Positions 33,704 through 42,452 of a stretch of 55,707 nucleotides of DNA are shown piece after piece (the first letter of the stretch is position 1; every line of letters begins with the position of its first letter). The DNA comes from Anaerolineae bacterium (GTDB taxonomy: Bacteria; Chloroflexota; Anaerolineae; B4-G1): NCBI GenBank assembly GCA_016783285.1, contig JADHWW010000105.1:1-55707 (forward strand), given 5' to 3'. The notes below the pieces were generated by a model. The model was not told the DNA's origin and made no database searches. It saw nothing but the letters and a program-made list of their open reading frames with translations. The position numbers and the translations under genes are program-made.

Positions 33704-34056
33704 TTCTCTTCGCTTTGGTCCAACTGCTGCCTGGCGCGGGCTTTGAGCGCCATCAGAATATGTTCCAGGTCACCGATCCGGTCGAGTTCACTCTCTTCGT
33801 CTGGCGTCAATGTTCCAACCTTGTGTCTGCTCAGCAAGCGGTTGACTTCGATCTGAATGGCAGGTGAAGGGCGGAAGGCGAGGATTTCGGCCGGGGTCGG
33901 AGCAGTCGCCAGGAACTCAAGAGCCTGGATATAGGCGCGGATTGAAAGCGGGCGACTGTACTGCAGCCCGATTTCCAAGATCTCTGGCAACTGTTCGCGC
34001 ACCGGCTGCAACCGTTCAGCCAGGTTCTCAGGTACCTGGAGCGTGATCTCAATCAT
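33700..34056 (-). CDS. Small partner protein of the HNH nuclease, unknown function
   Basis: A 118-residue protein beginning MIEITLQVPENLAERLQPVREQ and ending with a charged helix. Such proteins, often next to HNH or PIN genes in cyanobacteria and Chloroflexi, resemble antitoxin or DNA-binding accessory proteins. The stop overlaps the HNH start by four bases, so the pair is translationally coupled. An antitoxin- or immunity-like role is possible but unproven. Confidence 0.65.
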   Translation of the reverse strand: MIEITLQVPENLAERLQPVREQLPEILEIGLQYSRPLSIRAYIQALEFLATAPTPAEILAFRPSPAIQIEVNRLLSRHKVGTLTPDEESELDRIGDLEHILMALKARARQQLDQSEEK

Positions 34057-34190
34057 AGCCTCTCACCCTTTCAAAAGCGTTCACCCAATAACCGGTCGCC
34101 CACGTCAGGCGGCTCCTATCAGGGATTATAGCCGCTGGGGGGGTAGATGTCAACTATGAGCCTCTGGGCCTCTGGACTTTGGACTTCAGT

Positions 34191-35168
34191 CTAGAGACGA
34201 CCCTCCGCATGCTTCTGCCCCAATTTCTCCAGCATGTCCGCCGTCATCGCCGCCAGGTTATACTTCGGCTCCCAATCCCACTCCTCTCGCGCGGCGCTGT
34301 CGTCAATGGTGCGGGGCCAGGAATCAGCGATCTTCTGCCGGAAGTCGGGCTTATACTCGCATACGAACTCTGGGATGTGCTTCTTGATCTCCGCCACCAA
34401 TTCGGCGGGGCCGAAACTTGTCGCTGCCAGGTTGAAATCGGCGTGGTGTTTGAGCCTGGAAAGATCCGCCTCCATCAGGTCCAGGGTAGCCTTGATGCAG
34501 TCGGGCATGTACATCATAGGCAGGACTGAGTCTTCCCTCAGGAAGCAGGTGTACCGCTTGTGTTTGATCGCCTCGTAGAAGATCTCCACCGCGTAGTCGG
34601 TGGTGCCGCCGCCGGGCGGGGTCTCGCTGCTGATGATGCCCGGGTAGCGGCACCCTCGCACGTCCAGGCCGAAGCGTTGGAAGTAGTAGTCGCATAACAG
34701 TTCCCCGGCCACCTTCGTGACGCCGTACATCGTCGTCGGTCTCAGGATTGTTTCCTGGGGGGTGTTGTCCCTGGGGGTCTCCGGCCCGAAGGCGGCGATG
34801 GAACTGGGACAAAAAACCCGGGTCATCTTGCGTTCCCGGGCGATCTCCAGGATATTGTACAGGCCGTTGATGTTGACGTTCCAGGCCAGGTGGGGGTTCT
34901 TCTCGCCGGTGGCGGAGAGGATGGCGGCCAGGTGGTAGACAGTGTCAATGTTGTACCTGTTCACTATCTCCTCGACGGTCTCCCGCCGGGTCACGTCAAT
35001 GAATGCGAAGGGACCAGAGTCACGTAGCGTGGGGCTGGGTTCTGTCTTGTGACCGCTGGCTATGACGTTTTCATTGCCGTACTTTTCGCGGAGTGCCATG
35101 GTCAACTCCGAACCGATTTGACCGCATGCGCCGGTCACGAGAATCTTGGTTCTATCACCTTTTGACAT
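34191..35168 (-). CDS. tdh: L-threonine 3-dehydrogenase, SDR type
   Basis: A 325-residue NAD-dependent enzyme oxidising threonine to 2-amino-3-ketobutyrate, the Kbl substrate. ATG 35168 follows GGAGG, and the frame upstream of it belongs to no gene. The cofactor motif is TGACGQIGSELT. The substrate/catalytic region includes PSSIAAFGPETPRDNTPQ and the TMYGVTKVAGE block carrying Tyr and Lys, all characteristic of SDR-type Tdh (not the zinc medium-chain type). YPGIISSETPPGGGTTDYAVEIF confirms the subfamily. Divergent from the VWA gene through a shared symmetric promoter. Confidence 0.93.
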   Translation of the reverse strand: MSKGDRTKILVTGACGQIGSELTMALREKYGNENVIASGHKTEPSPTLRDSGPFAFIDVTRRETVEEIVNRYNIDTVYHLAAILSATGEKNPHLAWNVNINGLYNILEIARERKMTRVFCPSSIAAFGPETPRDNTPQETILRPTTMYGVTKVAGELLCDYYFQRFGLDVRGCRYPGIISSETPPGGGTTDYAVEIFYEAIKHKRYTCFLREDSVLPMMYMPDCIKATLDLMEADLSRLKHHADFNLAATSFGPAELVAEIKKHIPEFVCEYKPDFRQKIADSWPRTIDDSAAREEWDWEPKYNLAAMTADMLEKLGQKHAEGRL

Positions 35169-35238
35169 TGTGATGCCTCCGTTGTTTGTTATCTCTTGCT
35201 GCGGGCGACCGCAAACAGTGGCGCTGCGCGCAGACGAG

Positions 35239-35290
35239 AGTATAGCACAACTACGCTCTTTTTTCAATTGCGCCACTGTTGTGCTATAAT
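35239..35290. promoter_or_regulatory. Dyad-symmetric divergent promoter for tdh and the VWA gene
   Basis: Perfect 11-base inverted repeats TATAGCACAAC (35241-35251) and GTTGTGCTATA (35278-35288) each contain a -10 box: TATACT leftward (35244-35239) and TATAAT rightward (35285-35290). Both lie 17 bases from a single shared hexamer at 35262-35267 (TTGAAA leftward, TTTCAA rightward), which is the centre of the dyad. A second 11-base inverted repeat, AACAGTGGCGC (35214-35224) with GCGCCACTGTT (35270-35280), overlaps the right arm. A repressor binding the dyad would control both directions. Confidence 0.75.
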
Positions 35291-35309
35291 ACGCTGCAAG
35301 GAGGCGATG

Positions 35310-36731
35310 ATGAAGATGAGATTGATGCGCTGCCAGTACTGCGGGCTCTTGCAGGACGAGCCCGCAGGGGTGAAGACCTGTGTCCGCTGTGGGGGGGAAC
35401 TGGTCTTCGAGGTCGAGCCGCCCCCGGACGAGCGGGTGTCCTATGTGCGCGTCCAGATGGAATTGGACCAGGTGACGGCGCCAGGTGGGCGAAACATTGA
35501 CCGCTACCTGCTCGTCACGATACGGACTCCCGCGCAGATTCCGCCCGAGGAGGCTGCCCCCACCGAGACCGGGCGCCAGCCGCTCAGTTTCACCGCCATC
35601 CTCGATGTTTCCGGCTCGATGCGGGGACAGAAGCTGGCGCAGGCCAAGGAGGCGGTGCGCCAGGCGCTGCGCCGTCTGCACGACGGCGACATTTTTTCGC
35701 TCGTCACCTTTGCCAACGAAGTGACCTGTGCCTTTGAACCGGCCGAGGTCAACGATCACACCTGCCGCGTCGTTGAAAGCGCGTTGCAGGAGATCGGCGC
35801 TGGCGGGCGGACTGCCCTCTGTGGCGGGCTGGAACTGGGGCTGGAGAAGGTCGCCGCCAGGAGGCAGGAGACCAATCTGGTGCTGCTGCTCAGTGACGGG
35901 CAAGCGAATGTCGGCGAGACGGACATTGAGGCGGTGGGGCAGCGTGGCTACGAGGCCCGGCAGCGGGGGATTATCGTCTCCACTCTGGGCGTCGGCGGAG
36001 ACTACAACGAGTCGCTCATGGTCGAAATTGCTACCCAGGGCGGCGGGCGTTTCTATCACGTATTGGATGCTGCTCAGATCGGCGCGTATATGGCCGGGGA
36101 ACTGGGCGAGGTCGCTTCCCTGGCTGCTCGGGATGCCACACTCCATTTGACTATCCCGGCCGGCGCCGCTCTTTTCCCTCTTTCCTCCGCGTACCCGGCC
36201 CAGCAGGCTGGTGGGGAGGCGACTATCTCCCTGGGTGATATTCCCAGCGACATCGAACTGGAGGTCCCAATTCGCTTGACGCTGCCAGCCCAGCCGGCTC
36301 CCTCGAAGTTGAGCGTGGAGGGATCGTTGACTTACCACTCACCGGCCGGGAATCGCTTGAGCACCCGGCTCAACCGTGTCACGGTGCGCTTTGTGGAACC
36401 GGCCGCCTTCGGCAAGCGGGATGGAGTGGTCGTGCCGGTGGCGGAACATGTGCTGGGACAGATGCAGGCGACGAACGTGCTGGGCGTATCGCGGGCGATG
36501 GCGAAGAGTTCGGCCGAAGGGAGGAGACGGGCTGGTGCGGAACTGTCCGCCTTGCGGGAGTACGCCGCGCTGCTGGGCGACGAACAGGGCAGCGAGGAGG
36601 TGCGGGCGCAGGCGGCCATGTTCGATGAGTTGCTGGCTGCTCCAGCGGTTGCCAAGGGTGCGGTCTTCCGGGCGCACGCGCGAGTGCGCAGCACCAGGAC
36701 GCCCAATATGGATAAAGATACGTCGTCATAG
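35310..36731 (+). CDS. Zinc-ribbon VWA-domain protein
   Basis: A ~473-residue cytoplasmic protein. A N-terminal zinc ribbon CQYCG...CVRCGG (about residues 8-28) precedes a von Willebrand A domain (about 93-275). The MIDAS is DVSGSMRGQ, with the Thr/Asp contributions in GGRTALCGGLELG and LLLSDGQANVG. The C-terminal part is beta-rich, then helical (EGRRRAGAELSALREYAALLGDEQGSEEV). Similar VWA proteins occur in many Chloroflexi and cyanobacteria with unclear function, often tied to protein-complex assembly or signalling. ATG 35310 is chosen from several clustered ATGs for ribosome spacing; 35307 and 35316 are alternatives. Confidence 0.82.
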   Translation: MKMRLMRCQYCGLLQDEPAGVKTCVRCGGELVFEVEPPPDERVSYVRVQMELDQVTAPGGRNIDRYLLVTIRTPAQIPPEEAAPTETGRQPLSFTAILDVSGSMRGQKLAQAKEAVRQALRRLHDGDIFSLVTFANEVTCAFEPAEVNDHTCRVVESALQEIGAGGRTALCGGLELGLEKVAARRQETNLVLLLSDGQANVGETDIEAVGQRGYEARQRGIIVSTLGVGGDYNESLMVEIATQGGGRFYHVLDAAQIGAYMAGELGEVASLAARDATLHLTIPAGAALFPLSSAYPAQQAGGEATISLGDIPSDIELEVPIRLTLPAQPAPSKLSVEGSLTYHSPAGNRLSTRLNRVTVRFVEPAAFGKRDGVVVPVAEHVLGQMQATNVLGVSRAMAKSSAEGRRRAGAELSALREYAALLGDEQGSEEVRAQAAMFDELLAAPAVAKGAVFRAHARVRSTRTPNMDKDTSS

Positions 36732-36761
36732 ATGACTCCCCTGCAAAAAGGGCGATTTCTA

Positions 36762-36785
36762 ACGCAGAGACGCAGAGGCGCAGAG
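36762..36785 (+). repeat. Short repeat ACGCAGAGACGCAGAGGCGC
   Basis: A 9-10 base near-tandem repeat of CGCAGAGA/GCAGAGGC between the VWA gene and nth. Sequences like this are common dispersed repeats in environmental Chloroflexi and cyanobacterial genomes; no further copy was noted in this window. Confidence 0.5.
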
Positions 36786-36799
36786 ATTCTTATGAAACC

Positions 36800-37468
36800 A
36801 TGAAACCAGGAACTTCTAAAACCGTTCGCATCCATAACCTGCTTCTTTCCGAGTATGGCGACCACACCTGGCACCCCCGCGATCCCGTCGCCACCCTTGT
36901 CTCCACCATCCTCTCTCAGAACACCAACGACATCAACCGGGACCGGGCGTTCGAACGGCTGCGGGAGCGATTCCCCACCTGGGAGGTGGTCCGCGATGCG
37001 GGGCTGGGGGAACTGGTCGAGGCGGTCCGCCCGGCGGGGCTGGCCCCCACCAAGGCCCCCCGCATCCAGGAAGCGCTGCGCCGTATCACTGCCGAGCGAG
37101 AGGGACTCTCCCTGGACTTCCTGGCTGACCTGCCACTGGACGAGGCGCGGGCGTGGTTGCTTAGCATCCCCGGCGTTGGCCCCAAGACCGCTGCCATTGT
37201 TCTCCTCTTCGCGCTGGGGCGGCCCGCTTTTCCTGTGGACACCCATGTCCATCGGGTCTGTCGGCGGCTGGGCCTCATCCCGTCCGGGACCTCGCGCGAG
37301 AAGGCTCACGAACTGCTGGAGGCCCTTGCCCCGTCTGGCATCTACTATCCTTTTCATCTTAACCTTATCGCCCACGGTCGCGCTATCTGCCATGCCCGCA
37401 ACCCCGAATGTGCCCGCTGTATCCTCCAAGGCGAGTGCGACTTCTACAACGCCCAGCCGTTTCCGTAG
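36800..37468 (+). CDS. nth: Endonuclease III-type DNA glycosylase/AP lyase
   Basis: A 222-residue HhH-GPD base-excision-repair enzyme removing oxidised pyrimidines. The helix-hairpin-helix LLSIPGVGPKTAAIV carries the catalytic Lys, and the catalytic Asp is in FPVDTHVHRVCRRLGL. The 4Fe-4S ligands CHARNPECARCILQGEC follow near the C-terminus in the C-x6-C-x2-C-x5-C pattern. The ribosome binding site is poor. The last codons (PFP-stop) run into the palindromic repeat at 37465, whose first bases provide the TAG. Confidence 0.92.
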   Translation: MKPGTSKTVRIHNLLLSEYGDHTWHPRDPVATLVSTILSQNTNDINRDRAFERLRERFPTWEVVRDAGLGELVEAVRPAGLAPTKAPRIQEALRRITAEREGLSLDFLADLPLDEARAWLLSIPGVGPKTAAIVLLFALGRPAFPVDTHVHRVCRRLGLIPSGTSREKAHELLEALAPSGIYYPFHLNLIAHGRAICHARNPECARCILQGECDFYNAQPFP

Positions 37469-37531
37469 TAACGACTTCGGTCGTTTCTCGACCCAACAAT
37501 ACCTGCGGTTAACGACTGAAGTCGTCACTAC
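37465..37531. repeat. Palindromic repeat, GTAGTAACGACTT family
   Basis: Left arm GTAGTAACGACTTCGGTCGTT (37465-37485; 21 bases) pairs imperfectly with the right arm ending GTCGTCACTAC (37511-37531). It shares its core (GTAGTAACGACTT...GTCGTT) with the inside of the element at 16716-16837. It supplies the nth stop codon and lies between nth and the alaS promoter. Confidence 0.8.
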
Positions 37532-37568
37532 AGGCATTCTTCAGACACCCTTAGCGGCTAATCGCCAG

Positions 37569-37597
37569 TTGACAGTTTGTCCCCTTCCGGCTACAAT
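37569..37597 (+). promoter_or_regulatory. Sigma70-type promoter of alaS
   Basis: TTGACA (37569-37574), 17 bases, TACAAT (37592-37597); the alaS ATG follows 29 bases later. Confidence 0.85.
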
Positions 37598-37626
37598 ACC
37601 GCCCAACCTGGAGAGGATAGGGACCT

Positions 37627-40377
37627 ATGAAGAGAATGACCAGCGCCGAGGTGCGCCAAAGCTTTTTTGATTTCTTCGCTGAGCGGGGCCACACCATCGT
37701 GCCCAGCGCCAGCCTGGTGCCGGTGGATGATCCCACGCTGCTGTTCACCAACGCCGGGATGAACCAGTTCAAGGATGTGTTTCTGGATCTGGGTACCCGG
37801 TCCTACACCCGCGCCGCTGACACCCAGAAGTGCATGCGTGTCTCTGGCAAACACAACGACCTGGAGGACGTGGGGCACAGTCCTTACCACCACACCCTCT
37901 TCGAAATGCTGGGCAATTGGTCCTTTGGCGATTACTACAAAAAAGAGGCCATCGCCTGGGCCTGGGAATTCCTGACCGGGGTCTGCGGATTGCCCAAGGA
38001 GCGGTTGTGGGCCACTGTGTTCAAAGATGAAATGGGAGAACTGGAGACCGACGAGGAGGCAGCAGGCTTTTGGCGGTCGGAGACAGAGATCTCTTCTGAA
38101 CACATTGTCTACTTCGGCCGCAAGGACAATTTTTGGGAGATGGCTGACATTGGCCCCTGTGGGCCGTGCAGCGAGATTCACTATGACAAGGGGCCTCAGG
38201 CCTGTAACCGCCAGGGGGAGCCCGGTCACGTCTGCCAGGTCAACGGTGATTGTGAGCGCTTCGTCGAGTTGTGGAACCTGGTCTTCATCCAGTACAACAA
38301 GGACGCCGACGGTACCCTGCGCCCGTTGCCAGCCAAGCACGTGGACACTGGCGCGGGATTCGAGCGCTTGGTCGCCGTGCTCCAGGGGCTGGACTCCAAT
38401 TACCAAACCGATCTCTTTATGCCCATCATCCGGCGTGTGCAGGAGATGGTGGGCCACGCTGACGCCGAGGTAACAGAGAACATCGTCGCCTACCGTGTCA
38501 TCGCTGACCACGGGCGGGCGGTCACTTTCCTCATTGGCGATGGTGTCCTTCCGGGCAACGAGGGGCGCAACTATGTGCTGCGCATGATCCTGCGTCGCGC
38601 GGCCCGCTTTGGGCGCAAACTTGGCTTCATCCAGCCTTTCCTGTCAGAGGTCGCCAAAGTTGTGATTGAGATCATGGGACCTTTCTTCCCGGAGCTCACA
38701 AGCCGTCGCCAGTTTATCCTCACCACCATCACCCAGGAGGAAGAGCGCTTCCTGCGCACGCTTGACCTGGGCCTGGCGCGACTGGACGAGGTATTGGCCG
38801 GACTGGAGAAGAAGGACGAGAAGGTCGTGCCGGGCGATGCGGTCTTCCGACTCTACGATACCTTTGGCTTGCCGTTGGAGATCACGCGCGACGTGGCTGA
38901 GGAACGGGGTCTGAGTGTTGACGAGGCCGGCTATCGGGAAGCGCTCGATGAGCAGCGCCGGCGCGCCCGGCAGGTGGAATCATTTGAGGCTCCTGACCAG
39001 GAGGCGCTGGTGCGCTACCAGGAGGTGCTGGAGGAACTGCAAAAGCAGGGGTACTTGGGCAAGGACGGTGTTGAGCACGACCCGTATGCGGCTACTGAAC
39101 TTGAAACCAGGGTTGCGGCGATCCTGCGCGGTGGCGAGGTGGTTAAGTCGGCCAAAGAGGGAGACCAGATCGAGGTGGTGCTGCCAGCGACCTGTTTCTA
39201 CGTCGAGTCCGGCGGCCAGGTCTCCGACACCGGCTTTATCGCTTCCTACCCGCCGGAGGAGGAGGAACCGATCTGGGAGATCAAGGTACAAGATGTGCGT
39301 CGGCCGATCCCCGGCTTAATTGTCCACATCGGTGTGATCACAAAGGGGCGGCCCCGAGTCGGCGATGTTGTCTGGGCTGTCGTGGACTACGAACAACGGA
39401 TGGACATCGCCCGCAATCACACTGCCACCCATCTCCTGCACAGCGAGTTACGCTATGTCCTGGGCGAGCACGTGCAGCAGGCCGGGTCGCTGGTCGCGCC
39501 TGACCGGTTGCGCTTCGACTTCACTCATCCGGCCATGTTGACCCAGGACGAGTTGGACGCGGTGTCCCGTTCTGTCAACGATGCTATCCTGGTCAATTAT
39601 CCGTTGGATGTCACCGAGGAGGGCTATCGCCATGCTGTGAGCGAGGGGGTGCTCGCGTTTTTTGGCGAGAAATACGGCGATATTGTGCGCGTCGTGCGCA
39701 CCGGGTGGCCGGGTGAGCCCTTCAGCCAGGAGTTGTGCGGCGGTACTCACGTGAACGGGACAGGCGAGATTAGTCTGTTTCACATCGTGTCTGAGGAGGG
39801 GGTGGGGGCGGGGGTGCGCCGCATTGAGGCGGTGACTGGCCGTGTGGCGGTTGAACTGGTCGAGCGCCAACTGGGGATACTCCGAAACGCGGCCGCTTAT
39901 CTGGGGGTCTCGGCCGACGAGGTGGACCGTAAGGTGCTGGGGTTACTGGACGAACTGCAGGCTGCCCGCAAGGAGATCACGCGCCTCCAGAAGCAGTTGG
40001 CACGCCGCGAGTTCGAGACCTTGCTGGAGCAGGTGCAGTCGGTGGCTGGGGTGTCATTGTTGAGCGCCCGGGTGTCTGCGCCCAGCATGGAGGTGCTGCG
40101 CGAGATGACCGACTGGTTCCGTGACCGTCTGGGCTCCGGCGTCGTCGTCCTGGGTACTGTGCTGGGCGGGCGGCCCGCGTTCGTCGCTGCTGTTACCTCT
40201 GACCTGGTGAAGCGCGGCGTGGACGCGACTGAACTGGTGCGTGCTATGGCGCGCATCGTGGGCGGCGGTGGGGGTGGCAAGCCCTCTCTGGCCCAGGCGG
40301 GTGGACGTGATCCCAGTCGGCTCAATGAGGCGCTGCGCCGGGTCTCCCATATGCTGGAGGAGACGCTGGCACACTAG
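37627..40377 (+). CDS. alaS: Alanyl-tRNA synthetase
   Basis: A 916-residue class II synthetase. The aminoacylation domain opens TSAEVRQSFFDFFAERGH and contains the motif blocks FTNAGMNQFKDVFLG-like (here ...FLDLG), CMRVSGKHNDLEDVG and FEMLGNWSFGDYYKKEA. The editing domain has the zinc site HTATHLLH and CGGTHVNGTGEI. The C-Ala region has coiled coil and a Gly-rich end (GGGGGGKPSLAQAGG). The insertion CNRQGEPGHVCQVNGDCERF near residue 196 carries extra Cys residues and is usual in many bacterial AlaRS. Own consensus promoter. Confidence 0.97.
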   Translation: MKRMTSAEVRQSFFDFFAERGHTIVPSASLVPVDDPTLLFTNAGMNQFKDVFLDLGTRSYTRAADTQKCMRVSGKHNDLEDVGHSPYHHTLFEMLGNWSFGDYYKKEAIAWAWEFLTGVCGLPKERLWATVFKDEMGELETDEEAAGFWRSETEISSEHIVYFGRKDNFWEMADIGPCGPCSEIHYDKGPQACNRQGEPGHVCQVNGDCERFVELWNLVFIQYNKDADGTLRPLPAKHVDTGAGFERLVAVLQGLDSNYQTDLFMPIIRRVQEMVGHADAEVTENIVAYRVIADHGRAVTFLIGDGVLPGNEGRNYVLRMILRRAARFGRKLGFIQPFLSEVAKVVIEIMGPFFPELTSRRQFILTTITQEEERFLRTLDLGLARLDEVLAGLEKKDEKVVPGDAVFRLYDTFGLPLEITRDVAEERGLSVDEAGYREALDEQRRRARQVESFEAPDQEALVRYQEVLEELQKQGYLGKDGVEHDPYAATELETRVAAILRGGEVVKSAKEGDQIEVVLPATCFYVESGGQVSDTGFIASYPPEEEEPIWEIKVQDVRRPIPGLIVHIGVITKGRPRVGDVVWAVVDYEQRMDIARNHTATHLLHSELRYVLGEHVQQAGSLVAPDRLRFDFTHPAMLTQDELDAVSRSVNDAILVNYPLDVTEEGYRHAVSEGVLAFFGEKYGDIVRVVRTGWPGEPFSQELCGGTHVNGTGEISLFHIVSEEGVGAGVRRIEAVTGRVAVELVERQLGILRNAAAYLGVSADEVDRKVLGLLDELQAARKEITRLQKQLARREFETLLEQVQSVAGVSLLSARVSAPSMEVLREMTDWFRDRLGSGVVVLGTVLGGRPAFVAAVTSDLVKRGVDATELVRAMARIVGGGGGGKPSLAQAGGRDPSRLNEALRRVSHMLEETLAH

Positions 40378-40427
40378 GTGGCAGTTAGCGGTCAGTGGTG
40401 GCTGACGGCCAGCGGCTAGCGGCAGTT

Positions 40428-41975
40428 ATGGGCTTTGGAACCTACTCCGTCGTAGAACTGCAACCCCGGGATGACGCTTCCTCTGTCCGACACCGACTTG
40501 GTTGGTTAGGCGGAGGTCGTGTTGCGCTTGTCCTGCCGTGGGACATGCGTTTCCTTTCCTGTGCGTTGGATTTCGACCTTCTGCGGCGCGAGGCCGAACG
40601 AAGGCAGTTGGAGGTTGCTATCGTCTCCGCCGACCCAGAGCGGCGGCGACTGGCCCGTGGGTGCGGATTCCCGGCCTTCACCAGCCTTGATGAGGCGCGG
40701 GCGACCGAGGTGTGGCGTGGCCGGCCCCCGGAGCGGGTGAAGCCACCTCCCCGCCACTGGTGGGATGGTGAGATTAAACTCCGCCCCCGACCTGTGCGGT
40801 TCCGCGCGCCGTGGCTCGATTGGATCAAACAGGGCGTCCGCATTATCATCTTCGTGCTGGCGCTTCTGATCCTCTCGGGTACTGCCTACGCCGTCGTGCC
40901 GAACGCTGTGGTGGCGCTGGTGCCAGCCGGTAGGAACTTTGCTACCATTGTGCCGGTATCCGTGGATCCTGATGTCGAGACGGTGGATCACGTTACCCGA
41001 GTCATTCCGGCGCGCCGGGTCGGTGTCGAAGTTGAGGGTTACGCCGATGTCGAAACGACCGGCACCCTGAACGTCGCTGGAGGCCGGGCGACTGGTGTGG
41101 TCCTGTTCACTAATTTGTTGGCCCAGAACTACATCGTACCGGCCGGTACAGTTGTGCGTACCTCGTCCACCAGTTACCCTGTCCGCTTCCGTACGACTGC
41201 GGACGTCGCCGTTCCTACTGCTGGACAGGCGACCGTGCCTATTGAGGCGCTGGAGGAGGGGTGGAGTAACGTGGAGGCTTTTCAGATCAACCGGGTGGAG
41301 GGCGTGGCTGCTTCCGCCGTGCGGGTGGTCAATCCAGAGCCGACCACAGGCGCGGAGCCCCAGGAGACGCGCGTCGTCACCCAGGCCGATTACGACCGGG
41401 TGCGGAGGCAATTGATGCACCAGTTGCTCGACCAGGCGTATGCTGAAATGGGCAACTTTATGGAATCTACCGATTTCCTCCTTCGCCAGTCGCTGCGCAT
41501 TGAGGCGGTGCCTAAGGAGGCATACACGCACTTCATCGCCGAACAGACCGATACAGTAGGACTTAACATGCGCTTGCTGGTGAGTGGGCTGGTGGCGGAT
41601 GTGGACGATGCGGAGGCTGTAGCCTATGCCGACCTCTCGCATCGCCTGCCGCCAGGGTACGCTTTGGTGGACGCCCGCTTTGAATTGGGCGAGGTGGCCG
41701 AGGAGGACGTTGGTCCGGGCTGGTTTACCTTCTTCGTCACCGCTCGCGGTTACGCTGCTGCTGCGCTTGATACCGACGCGGTGGTCACTGTCGTCCGTGG
41801 GCGTCACTTAGCCGATGCCCGTCAGCGGCTGCTGGCGGGGTTCCCGCTGGCCGGGGTCCCCCAGGTCACAATCTGGCCCGAATGGCTGGACCGGCTGCCG
41901 TTGCTTCCACTGCGCATCAGCGTGCAGGTTGTTCCGCAGAGCCTGGCTAACAGCCAGGCTTCGCCAGCCCCGTAG
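40428..41975 (+). CDS. Membrane protein with a baseplate-J-like domain
   Basis: A ~515-residue protein. A cytoplasmic N-terminal part (about 1-135) contains a region resembling a nucleotide-independent regulatory domain (LALDFDLLRREAERRQLEVAIVSADPERRRLARGCGFPAF). One transmembrane helix (about 138-158, IIIFVLALLILSGTAYAVV) follows, then a large extracytoplasmic beta-rich domain. The segment GGRATGVVLFTN...VPAGTVVRTSS...FRTTADVAVPTAG matches the baseplate J/gp47 family pattern. Such genes sit between alaS and ruvX in several Chloroflexi; the function is unknown and there are no phage genes here. The start at 40428 is weak; upstream bases are a GTCAGCGG-type repeat. Confidence 0.75.
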   Translation: MGFGTYSVVELQPRDDASSVRHRLGWLGGGRVALVLPWDMRFLSCALDFDLLRREAERRQLEVAIVSADPERRRLARGCGFPAFTSLDEARATEVWRGRPPERVKPPPRHWWDGEIKLRPRPVRFRAPWLDWIKQGVRIIIFVLALLILSGTAYAVVPNAVVALVPAGRNFATIVPVSVDPDVETVDHVTRVIPARRVGVEVEGYADVETTGTLNVAGGRATGVVLFTNLLAQNYIVPAGTVVRTSSTSYPVRFRTTADVAVPTAGQATVPIEALEEGWSNVEAFQINRVEGVAASAVRVVNPEPTTGAEPQETRVVTQADYDRVRRQLMHQLLDQAYAEMGNFMESTDFLLRQSLRIEAVPKEAYTHFIAEQTDTVGLNMRLLVSGLVADVDDAEAVAYADLSHRLPPGYALVDARFELGEVAEEDVGPGWFTFFVTARGYAAAALDTDAVVTVVRGRHLADARQRLLAGFPLAGVPQVTIWPEWLDRLPLLPLRISVQVVPQSLANSQASPAP

Positions 41976-41992
41976 TATGGCCGGGATAGGAT

Positions 41993-42439
41993 ATGCGCAT
42001 CCTCGGGTTGGACGTGGGTGAGCGGCGCGTGGGGATCGCTATCAGCGATTCTACTGGCACCGTCGTGCGCCCGTTGCAGACGCTGGTGCGAGGTTCGCGT
42101 GAGGAGGACTTCGCCGTCGTCGCGGCCCTCGTGGCCGAGCACGACGTCGGATTAGTTGTGGTTGGCCAGCCGCTCAGCCTGAACGGAACGGAGGGGCCGC
42201 AGGCGCGGCGGGTCGCGCGCTACATGGAGGCGCTGGCTACTCGTCTTCCTGTCCCGGTTGTCCCATGGGACGAGCGTTTCACGACTGTCGCAGCGCATGA
42301 GATTCTACGCCAGAGCCGTAGGAAAAAGAAAAGACAACGGGCACGCGCTGGGGGCGAGATCGATGCGATAGCAGCAGCCGTGATCTTGCAGAGTTATATG
42401 GATAGTCAGAACAGCGAGTTGCGGGACAGCAGCGGATGA
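41993..42439 (+). CDS. ruvX: RuvX/YqgF, putative Holliday junction resolvase and pre-16S rRNA nuclease
   Basis: A 148-residue RNase H-like fold protein. The N-terminus RILGLDVGERRVGIAISD holds the first catalytic Asp, and WDERFTTVAAHEIL holds the conserved DER(F/L)(T/S) block; a C-terminal DAIAAAVILQSY supplies the last acidic residue. Family members mature the 5' end of 16S rRNA. Located in the widespread alaS-ruvX-mltG order. Confidence 0.94.
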   Translation: MRILGLDVGERRVGIAISDSTGTVVRPLQTLVRGSREEDFAVVAALVAEHDVGLVVVGQPLSLNGTEGPQARRVARYMEALATRLPVPVVPWDERFTTVAAHEILRQSRRKKKRQRARAGGEIDAIAAAVILQSYMDSQNSELRDSSG

Positions 42440-42452
42440 GAGGGAAGCAAGT

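Noticed and set aside
35169..36338. N-terminal extension of tdh on the minus strand
   Set aside because: The frame stays open through the promoter and opposite the VWA gene, but tdh has a good ribosome binding site and normal length from 35168.
40428..41975. Prophage or phage-tail-like locus because of the baseplate-J pattern
   Set aside because: No other phage structural, integrase or lysis genes; neighbours are alaS, ruvX and mltG.
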